Shown piece after piece: positions 51,632 through 58,226 of a stretch of DNA of 64,000 nucleotides; the first letter of the stretch is position 1; every line of letters begins with the position of its first letter. Origin of the DNA: Longimonas halophila (GTDB taxonomy: Bacteria > Bacteroidota > Rhodothermia > Rhodothermales > Salinibacteraceae); the NCBI RefSeq assembly GCF_002554705.1, contig NZ_PDEP01000007.1:124001-188000 (forward strand), written 5' to 3'. The position numbers were made by a program, and so were the translations under genes. The notes below the pieces were generated by a model, which made no database searches, had not been told where the DNA came from, and saw only the letters and a program-made list of their open reading frames with translations.

Positions 51632-51828
51632 CCCTGCATAGTGGTATACAGGGATGCTTGTGCTTGAACAATCAGGTGGGGACCTGAGCACAAGCATGCA
51701 TTTCAATACACTGCTGCACCTCTCGAAGCTGCCCTTCTGCTTCGCACCGCCCTGCGCTTTATGGCGTGGGGCGGTTCTATGTTGGGGTACCGTACAGCTT
51801 CAAAGACTACGGGCCGTTTTGCCTGTAG
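51632..51828. ncRNA. Candidate structured RNA or regulatory leader (four hairpins)
   Basis: Four stems occur in 197 nt. 51632-51653: CCCTG/CAGGG plus ATA/TAT and loop GTGG. 51654-51697: ATGCTTGTGC/GCACAAGCAT, an 8-nt one-sided bulge TTGAACAA, then TCAGGT/ACCTGA with loop GGGG. 51746-51775: ACCGCCCTGCGC/GCGTGGGGCGGT, 12 bp with two G-T pairs. 51807-51828: CTACGGGC/GCCTGTAG with one G-T pair. The first two stems abut with no gap. The strand is not determined; G-T pairs in the third and fourth stems would form as G-U only in one strand sense. It could be a small RNA or a 5' leader. Confidence 0.45.
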
Positions 51829-51925
51829 AATCTCTGTCGTCTGCCGCCGAACGTCAAGGTGCAATTAAATAGAGACGGAACGCATCCATGCCGGAACGGC
51901 CCCCTACCATACATGTTGTAACCCT

Positions 51926-51965
51926 GTGTTTACACCAAGAGACCCAAGCGTAAACGAGCGTTTAC
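51926..51965 (+). promoter_or_regulatory. Three GTTTAC half-sites upstream of sufB (putative operator)
   Basis: GTGTTTACAC (51926-51935) is nearly palindromic. It is followed by GTAAAC (51950-51955) and GTTTAC (51960-51965), an inverted pair with a 4-nt spacer. The first and third half-sites are 32 bp apart, about three helical turns. TATATTG at 51973-51979 may be the -10 region just after. The arrangement suggests a regulator site controlling suf; the protein is unknown. Confidence 0.4.
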
Positions 51966-52034
51966 ACTACTGTATATTGCGCTCCGTGCGGCCTCTGGTT
52001 CGCGCCCTGTCCGATCCACGTATTCCGATGCCCC

Positions 52035-53495
52035 ATGAGTACTTCTGAAACCGAGTATCTTGAGAATGTAGCCAACCAGGAATACGAGCATGGTTGGCGT
52101 ACCGATATCGAGTCCGAAACCCTTCCTGAAGGACTCGACGAAAACATTGTTCGCTACATCTCTGAGCGAAAAGACGAACCCGAGTGGCTGCTGGAGTGGC
52201 GCTTGAAAGCCTTTCGCTACTTTGAGCGTCAGGTGGAAGAGGGCAACTACCCCGATTGGGCCCACCTCGACTACGAGCGGCCCGACTTCCAAGATATGCG
52301 CTATTTCTCAGCGCCGAAAGAAAAGGCCAGCTACGACAGCCTCGATGAGGTCCCAGATGAGATTCTGGAGACATTCGAGCGCCTCGGCATCCCGCTTGAA
52401 GAGCAGAAGGCGCTAACCGGTGTGGCGGTAGACGCGGTGATGGACAGCGTGTCGGTGGCCACCACCTTTAAGAAGAAGCTGAAGGAGAAAGGCGTCATCT
52501 TCATGTCGTTTGGAGAGGCGGCCCGCGAGCATCCCGAGATCGTGAAAAAGTATCTCGGTCGCGTGGTGCCGTACACCGACAACCTGTTCGCTGCACTCAA
52601 CTCCGCGGTCTTTAGCGACGGCTCGTTCGTCTACGTGCCTGAGGGCGTAACCTGCCCCATGGAGCTGTCGACGTACTTCCGCATCAACGACCAGAACACG
52701 GGTCAGTTTGAGCGCACGCTCATCATTGCCGAGCCCGATAGCTACGTGAGCTATCTGGAAGGCTGCACCGCGCCCATGAATCAGAAGCACCAGCTGCATG
52801 CGGCTGTGGTGGAGCTGATTGCCCATGAGGATGCGGAGATCAAGTACTCCACGATCCAGAACTGGTACCCCGGCACGAAAGATGGCGAGGGCGGCGTCTA
52901 CAACCTCGTCACGAAGCGCGGCATCTGTGAAGGCGACCGCTCCAAGATCAGCTGGACCCAGCTCGAAACCGGATCGGCGGTCACGCAGAAGTATCCGTCG
53001 GTTATCCTGAAGGGCGACGAGTCGGTTGGTGAGTTCTACTCGGTGGCATTCACCAAGGGCCATCAGCAGGCCGATACGGGTACGAAGATGCATCACATCG
53101 GCAAGAACACGAAGAGCACCATCATCTCGAAAGGGATCTCGGCCGGTGTGAGCAACAACAGCTACCGCGGGCTGGTGAAGGTGGGCAAAAACGCCGAAAA
53201 CGCCCGTAACTTCTCGCAGTGCGACTCGCTCCTGCTGGGCGACAAGTGCGGCGCGCACACCTTCCCGTACATCGAGATTGGCAACCCGACGGCCAAGGTG
53301 GAGCACGAGGCGACGACCTCGAAGGTCGGCGAAGACCAGATGTTCTACTGCCATCAGCGCGGCCTGGGCGAAGAGGAAGCGCTGAAGCTGATCGTGAATG
53401 GCTTCTGCCAGGAGATTCTGGCGGAGCTGCCGATGGAGTTCGCAGTGGAGGCGAAAGAGCTGCTCGCCATTGAGCTGGAAGGCAGTGTAGGATAA
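52035..53495 (+). CDS. sufB: Fe-S cluster assembly scaffold subunit SufB
   Basis: SufB is the scaffold of the SufBC2D complex, on which Fe-S clusters are built from SufS-derived sulfur. The protein is 486 aa. Conserved blocks are [24 protein letters not shown] ([20 protein letters not shown]), [60 protein letters not shown] and [20 protein letters not shown]. The Cys residues of the EGCTAP and [16 protein letters not shown] blocks are those used for sulfur transfer and cluster binding in the family. SufD lacks this set. First gene of a suf series BCDSE, with a likely operator just upstream. Confidence 0.97.
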   Translation: MSTSETEYLENVANQEYEHGWRTDIESETLPEGLDENIVRYISERKDEPEWLLEWRLKAFRYFERQVEEGNYPDWAHLDYERPDFQDMRYFSAPKEKASYDSLDEVPDEILETFERLGIPLEEQKALTGVAVDAVMDSVSVATTFKKKLKEKGVIFMSFGEAAREHPEIVKKYLGRVVPYTDNLFAALNSAVFSDGSFVYVPEGVTCPMELSTYFRINDQNTGQFERTLIIAEPDSYVSYLEGCTAPMNQKHQLHAAVVELIAHEDAEIKYSTIQNWYPGTKDGEGGVYNLVTKRGICEGDRSKISWTQLETGSAVTQKYPSVILKGDESVGEFYSVAFTKGHQQADTGTKMHHIGKNTKSTIISKGISAGVSNNSYRGLVKVGKNAENARNFSQCDSLLLGDKCGAHTFPYIEIGNPTAKVEHEATTSKVGEDQMFYCHQRGLGEEEALKLIVNGFCQEILAELPMEFAVEAKELLAIELEGSVG

Positions 53496-53641
53496 GAACC
53501 GGAGACTGTTCGCCTGCGCGAACCATGCTTCCAACGAGGATGCGGGAGCGCCGGGGGCTGCGATACATACGCGGCCCCGGCGTGACCTGCGCATTCTCCT
53601 GAATCCAACTTTTTACGACTAAACGACTGATATACCGACAC

Positions 53642-54409
53642 ATGGCACTCCTTGAAGTAGAAAACCTGCACGTGAGCGTGGAGGACGAAGACATCGAAAT
53701 TCTGAAGGGCGTGGACCTCACCATTAACGAGGGCGAAGTGCACGCAATTATGGGGCCGAACGGCTCCGGCAAGAGCACGCTGGCGGCGGTGCTGGCGGGG
53801 CGCGAAGAGTACGTGGTGACGGACGGCTCCATCCGCTACAAAGGCGAAGATCTGCTGGAGCTGGAGGCGGAGGAGCGCGCTGAAGAAGGCGTGTTTCTGG
53901 CGTTTCAGTATCCGGTGGAGCTGCCGGGCGTGAGCATGACGAACTTCCTGCGCGAGGCCGTCAACTCTGTGCGTGAAGCGCGCGGCGAGGAGGAACTCGG
54001 CGCGGCGGACTTCCTGAAGCTGGTGCGCGAGCGTGCTAAGCTCGTGGATCTGGATCCGGATCTCGTGAAGCGTTCGGTGAATCAGGGCTTCTCTGGCGGC
54101 GAGAAGAAGCGCAACGAGATCTTTCAGCTGGCCATGCTGGAGCCCACGCTGGCTGTGCTCGACGAAACCGACTCCGGCCTCGACATTGACGCGCTGCGCA
54201 CGGTGTCGGACGGCGTGAACAAGCTGCGTTCTGCTGAGCGCGCGTTCCTGCTGATTACGCACTATCAGCGCCTGCTCGACTACATTGAGCCGGACCATGT
54301 GCACGTGATGGTGAACGGACGCATCGCCGAATCGGGCGATAAGGACCTGGCCATCCGCCTTGAAGAAGAGGGCTACGAGCGCTTTCAGCGTGAGCCTGCG
54401 GCGGCCTAA
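53642..54409 (+). CDS. sufC: Fe-S assembly ATPase SufC
   Basis: SufC is an ABC-type ATPase that drives conformational change in SufBD. The protein is 255 aa. Walker A is IMGPNGSGKSTLAAVLAG, the Q-loop VFLAFQYPVELPGVSM, the signature NQGFSGGEKKRNEIFQLAML, and Walker B LAVLDETDSGLDIDALR. The H-loop is in LITHYQRLLDYI. The SufC-specific DSGLD and the FSGGEKKRNE signature separate it from transporter ATPases. All catalytic residues are intact. It is 146 nt after sufB and 90 nt before sufD. Confidence 0.97.
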   Translation: MALLEVENLHVSVEDEDIEILKGVDLTINEGEVHAIMGPNGSGKSTLAAVLAGREEYVVTDGSIRYKGEDLLELEAEERAEEGVFLAFQYPVELPGVSMTNFLREAVNSVREARGEEELGAADFLKLVRERAKLVDLDPDLVKRSVNQGFSGGEKKRNEIFQLAMLEPTLAVLDETDSGLDIDALRTVSDGVNKLRSAERAFLLITHYQRLLDYIEPDHVHVMVNGRIAESGDKDLAIRLEEEGYERFQREPAAA

Positions 54410-54499
54410 TCGGATGCTGCTCGCGTTCTGCCCGGCGGCTTGCGTCGCTGGGCAGGGCTTTGTATCGCCACCTGTTGCATCAGCATTCCCCAACTGTTT

Positions 54500-55837
54500 A
54501 TGTCTACCACCACTCTCGATACCAGCGCGCAGCCTATTGACCGATTTGTGTCGGCCTTTCAGGTAAACCACGGCCAGGCGCTCAACGGAACCAACGCCTC
54601 GGTGGCCAAACGGCGCGAAGCCGCTATCCAGCGCTTTCAGGAGCTGGGCGTGCCCACGCGCAAGCAAGAAGCCTGGAAGTACACCGACATTGCCTCGGTG
54701 CTCGACCGTCCCTACACGCTGCCCCTTGGCCCGAACGAGGCCGACGTGTCGGCCCGCGACCTGGACCCGTACCTCATTGATGACCTCGACGCACACGTGC
54801 TCGTGCTCGTGAACGGGCGGCCCGACCACTCGCTCTCGCAGCTCGACGCGCTGCCGGAGGAGGTGACGGTGACGTCTCTGAAAGATGCGGGAACCCATCC
54901 GGCCTTTAAGGCGCACTACGGCGAATATGCCGATGCCGAAGACGAAGTGCTCACCGCACTCAACACGGCGTTTGTGCAAGACGGAGCGTTCATTCACGTG
55001 CCTGAAGGCACGGAACTGGAGCAGCCGATTCTGCTGCTGCACGTGAACGCTGCACAGGACGACCTGCTTATGCAGCCGCGCCACCTGTTCGTGGTAGAGG
55101 CGGATGCGAAAGCCCGCGTGATTGGTCGCCAACTCAGCCTAACAGACGCCCGCACCTTCACCAACACGGTGACGGAGATGTTTGTGGGCGAGCGGGGCTA
55201 CCTCGATCACTATGTGATTCAGGAGGAAGACGACAACGCCTCGCAGGTGCTCAGCCGCTTCGGTTACCACGAAGGCGACAGCGTGCTCTCGACCGATACG
55301 TTCACCTTCAGCGGCGAGGTCGTGCGCAACAACATGACCCTGACGCCCGACGGCCCCAACTGCGAAACGAACCTGTACGGGCTCGTCATTGGACACGGCA
55401 GTATGCACGTCGACAACAACACGCTTGTTGACCACGTGCACGCCGACTGCGTGAGCAACGAGCTGTACAAGCACGTCCTGAACGACCAGTCGACCGTGGT
55501 CTTCAACGGCAAGGTGTTCGTGCATCGCGACTCGCAGCGCATCGACGCGTACCAGTCGAACGACAGCCTGGTGCTGAACAACGACGCGCAGATCTACACC
55601 AAGCCCGAGCTTGAGATCTACGCCGACGATGTGGTGTGCAGCCACGGCGCTACCGCCGGTCAGCTGGATGAAGAGGGCCTCTTCTACCTGCGCTCACGCG
55701 GACTCAGCCAGGAACGCGCCCGCATCCTCATGATGAAGGCCTTTGCGCAAGACGTGATCGACGTGATTGAGGTGGAGCCGCTCAAGGCGCTCATTGAAGA
55801 CCGCGTACAGGACCGCCTGCGCACGTTCGCCAGCTAA
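54500..55837 (+). CDS. sufD: Fe-S cluster assembly protein SufD
   Basis: The ATG at 54500 (MSTTTLDTSAQPIDRFVSAF) gives 445 aa; an upstream ATG at 54440 adds a Cys-rich leader unlike the family. The N-terminal helical part has VPTRKQEAWKYTDIASVLDR, typical of SufD. The core right-handed beta-helix follows with AFIHVPEGTELEQPILLLHV, MHVDNNTLVDHVHADCVSNE and VVFNGKVFVHRDSQRIDAYQ. The C-terminal NDSLVLNNDAQIYTKPELEI, CSHGATAGQLDEEGLFYLRS and MMKAFAQDVIDVI match both SufD and SufB; the lack of the SufB Cys-pair block makes it SufD. The His in CSHGAT is the conserved SufD His. Confidence 0.95.
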   Translation: MSTTTLDTSAQPIDRFVSAFQVNHGQALNGTNASVAKRREAAIQRFQELGVPTRKQEAWKYTDIASVLDRPYTLPLGPNEADVSARDLDPYLIDDLDAHVLVLVNGRPDHSLSQLDALPEEVTVTSLKDAGTHPAFKAHYGEYADAEDEVLTALNTAFVQDGAFIHVPEGTELEQPILLLHVNAAQDDLLMQPRHLFVVEADAKARVIGRQLSLTDARTFTNTVTEMFVGERGYLDHYVIQEEDDNASQVLSRFGYHEGDSVLSTDTFTFSGEVVRNNMTLTPDGPNCETNLYGLVIGHGSMHVDNNTLVDHVHADCVSNELYKHVLNDQSTVVFNGKVFVHRDSQRIDAYQSNDSLVLNNDAQIYTKPELEIYADDVVCSHGATAGQLDEEGLFYLRSRGLSQERARILMMKAFAQDVIDVIEVEPLKALIEDRVQDRLRTFAS

Positions 55838-55899
55838 TCGTCTCATGGCCGTGGTCCGATTCGGGGCCACGGCGTTCTACGAACCTATTCTGTGCTGCT

Positions 55900-57141
55900 A
55901 TGCCTGTATCTGCGCCTCCCCGGTTCGACGTTGACGCCATGCGCGGCGAGTTTCCTGCGCTGCATCAGTCGGTCTATGAGGATACGCCGCTGGTGTATCT
56001 CGACAACGCGGCCACCACGCAGAAGCCGCAGGTTGTGCTCGACCGCATGGCGCGCTACTACGCGCACGAAAACAGCAACGTGCACCGGGGCGTCCACAAG
56101 CTGAGTCAGGACGCCACCGACGCGTTCGAGGAGGCCCGCCAGTCCGTGGCCGATCTGATCAACGCGCCCTCCTCCGATCAGGTCATCTTCACGCGCGGCT
56201 GCACCGAGTCGCTGAACCTGGTGGCACAGACATTTGCGCGGCCCCAGCTCGGCCCCGACGACACGGTGGTCGTTACGCACATGGAGCACCACTCTAACAT
56301 TGTGCCGTGGCAGATGGCCTGCGAGGCCACCGGCGCCACGCTCAAGGTGTGGCCGATCCATGACGATGGCACGCTCGACATGGAGGCCGGGCGCCAGCTG
56401 CTGGCCGAAGAGACGTTCCTGCTCGCCATGGGGCACGTCTCCAATGCGCTGGGCACGATCCACCCGGTTGCGTCCATCATTGACACCGCCCACGCCCACG
56501 GTGTGCCGGTAGTGATCGACGGCGCGCAGTCGATGGCTCACCTGCCGGTGGATGTGCAGGCGCTGGATGCCGATTTCTACGCCTTCTCGGGCCACAAGAT
56601 GTTCGGGCCCACGGGCATTGGTGTGCTCTACGGGAAATACGACCTGCTCGACGGTCTACCGCCCTACCACGGCGGCGGCGACATGATCGACGAGGTATCG
56701 TTCGATGGCACCACCTACGCCGACCTGCCGCACCGGCTGGAGGCGGGCACACCGCACATTGCGGGCGTTATTGGGCTCGGTGCAGCGGCGCGGTTTGTGC
56801 GGGAGCTTGACCACGAGGCTGTGCACGCCCACGAAGAGGATGTGCTGCAGTACGCACACGAGCAGCTTGCAGCCATCGATGGGCTTCGTCTGGTGGGCAC
56901 CGCACCCGAAAAGACCAGCGTGTGTTCGTTCGTGTTCGACGACATCCACCCGTACGATGCAGGCACCATTCTCGACCGCCTGGGTCTTGCCGTTCGCACC
57001 GGTCACCACTGCACGCAGCCCCTCATGGAGCGGCTCGACCTGCCCGGTACCATTCGTGCCTCCTTTGCGCTCTACAACACGCGCCAGGACGTAGACCGTC
57101 TTGTGGAGGGCCTCGACCGGGTGCAGACCATGTTTGGGTGA
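55900..57141 (+). CDS. sufS: Cysteine desulfurase SufS
   Basis: SufS is a PLP-dependent group II desulfurase that takes sulfur from cysteine and passes it to SufE. The protein is 413 aa. PLP binding involves TRGCTESLNLVAQTF, VTHMEHHSNIVPWQ, GHVSNALGTIHPV and GAQSMAHLPVDVQ, with the Schiff-base Lys in AFSGHKMFGPTGIGVLYGK (K233). The active-site Cys is C371 in VRTGHHCTQPLMERL, within the short RxGHHC loop typical of SufS rather than IscS. RASFALYNTRQDVDRLVEGL ends the fold. All key residues are intact. It lies 62 nt after sufD. Confidence 0.97.
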   Translation: MPVSAPPRFDVDAMRGEFPALHQSVYEDTPLVYLDNAATTQKPQVVLDRMARYYAHENSNVHRGVHKLSQDATDAFEEARQSVADLINAPSSDQVIFTRGCTESLNLVAQTFARPQLGPDDTVVVTHMEHHSNIVPWQMACEATGATLKVWPIHDDGTLDMEAGRQLLAEETFLLAMGHVSNALGTIHPVASIIDTAHAHGVPVVIDGAQSMAHLPVDVQALDADFYAFSGHKMFGPTGIGVLYGKYDLLDGLPPYHGGGDMIDEVSFDGTTYADLPHRLEAGTPHIAGVIGLGAAARFVRELDHEAVHAHEEDVLQYAHEQLAAIDGLRLVGTAPEKTSVCSFVFDDIHPYDAGTILDRLGLAVRTGHHCTQPLMERLDLPGTIRASFALYNTRQDVDRLVEGLDRVQTMFG

Positions 57142-57217
57142 TGCGATGGGATCGCTCTGTGATGCCTTCCGTTCGCATCCCCCTGAAACCCTGTCTCCCT
57201 AACTGCTTGTTTGTATT

Positions 57218-57691
57218 ATGGCTGATGCATCATCGACCATCGATGAGCGGGCTCGCGCCATCGTCGATGACTTTTCGCTGTTCGACGACTGGATAGGCCG
57301 CTACGAGTATCTGATTGAGATCGGAAAGAAGCTGCCGCCCATGGACGACGCGCTCAAGACTGATGCTACGCGCATCCACGGGTGCCAGTCGAAGGTGTGG
57401 ATTCACACCGCACGCGACCGGGACCGCATGACCATGCAGGGCGACAGCGATGCCATGATTACGAAGGGCCTGGCCGGGCTGCTCATCCGCGTGCTCGACG
57501 ACCAGCCGCCTGAAGCTGTGCGCGAGGCTGACCTCTCGTTTATCGACGACATTGGGATGCGTGAGCACCTGTCCTCCACCCGCAACAACGGCCTACACTC
57601 GATGATCGAGCAGATTCGGACGCGCGCCGCCCGCCTCGCCGAATCCGCAGAGCCTGCATCCGACTCCGCTGTTTCATCCTCCAACGCATAA
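57218..57691 (+). CDS. sufE: Sulfur acceptor protein SufE
   Basis: SufE takes persulfide sulfur from SufS and delivers it to the SufB scaffold. The protein is 157 aa. The fold starts DDFSLFDDWIGRYEYLIEIG with KKLPPMDD, and the acceptor Cys is C56 in TRIHGCQSKVWIHT. Conserved C-terminal sequence includes ITKGLAGLLIRVLDDQPPEA with LSFIDDIGMREHLSSTRNNG and LHSMIEQIRTRA. Ser/Ala-rich residues at the tail are not part of the fold. It is 76 nt after sufS and 4 nt before the SufT-like gene. Confidence 0.96.
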   Translation: MADASSTIDERARAIVDDFSLFDDWIGRYEYLIEIGKKLPPMDDALKTDATRIHGCQSKVWIHTARDRDRMTMQGDSDAMITKGLAGLLIRVLDDQPPEAVREADLSFIDDIGMREHLSSTRNNGLHSMIEQIRTRAARLAESAEPASDSAVSSSNA

Positions 57692-57695
57692 CGCT

Positions 57696-58136
57696 ATGCC
57701 CGATACCACGCCCGATACCGACGCCGCTCCTGACACAGCGTCCGACGCCGACGACCCGCGCCTTGATGACAGCCGCGAACTGGAGCGCCCGGAGACGCTG
57801 CCGGCCCACATGCAAGACGCCCCCGACGAGCACACCGAGCTCTACGAGCGCATCGTGGAGTCGCTCTCCGACATCTACGACCCCGAGATTCCCGTCAACA
57901 TCTTTGACCTTGGGCTCATCTACAATATCGACATCCACGACGACGCCCATGTGGATGTGCTCATGACGCTGACCGCGCCGAACTGTCCCGCAGCGGGCAT
58001 CTTGCCGGGTCAGGCCGAAGACGCCGTGCGCCTCACCGAAGGCGTGAAGAGCGTCTACCTGGAGCTGACGTTCCACCCACCGTTTTCGCCGCAGATGATG
58101 TCGGAGGAAGCGCAGTTGGAGCTCGGATTTATGTAG
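57696..58136 (+). CDS. sufT: SufT-like iron-sulfur maturation protein (MIP18/DUF59 family)
   Basis: The product is 146 aa. An acidic, disordered-looking N-terminus (about 45 residues, Asp/Pro/Thr-rich) precedes the MIP18 domain. The domain shows LYERIVESLSDIYDPEIPVN, IFDLGLIYNIDIHDDAHVDV, LMTLTAPNCPAAGILPGQAE and LELTFHPPFSPQMMSEEAQL. The Cys in APNCPA is the conserved one used in Fe-S delivery by this family. The gene is only 4 nt after sufE, so it is co-translated with the core suf genes. SufT proteins assist Fe-S maturation in bacteria that use SUF; the PaaD phenylacetate branch is an alternative excluded by context. Confidence 0.92.
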   Translation: MPDTTPDTDAAPDTASDADDPRLDDSRELERPETLPAHMQDAPDEHTELYERIVESLSDIYDPEIPVNIFDLGLIYNIDIHDDAHVDVLMTLTAPNCPAAGILPGQAEDAVRLTEGVKSVYLELTFHPPFSPQMMSEEAQLELGFM

Positions 58137-58226
58137 CACCCGGATGTTGAGGCGCTGCTTTGGCGCTTGCCGCTGTTCTTTTGCATCACTCTGTGCGCGC
58201 TCGTGAAGTACGCATCGACCATAACG

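Larger units (their letters stand above)
51420..52034. other. Long divergent non-coding region between the glycan and suf operons
   Basis: At 615 bp this is the largest gap in the window. It holds a cluster of four hairpins (51632-51828) and three GTTTAC half-sites next to sufB (51926-51965), both listed separately. A 72-codon open frame covers 51654-51872 but looks non-coding. No tRNA, tmRNA, RNase P or SRP RNA signature was recognised. Confidence 0.65.

Noticed and set aside
51654..51872. 72-codon open frame across the hairpin-rich gap upstream of sufB
   Set aside because: No recognisable protein features, composition unlike neighbours, and the strong inverted repeats inside it are better explained as non-coding structure.
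53354..55132. 592-codon minus-strand open frame over sufB, sufC and sufD
   Set aside because: It overlaps three certain suf genes; its protein is His/Arg/Val-rich with no domain. It is a GC-rich shadow frame.
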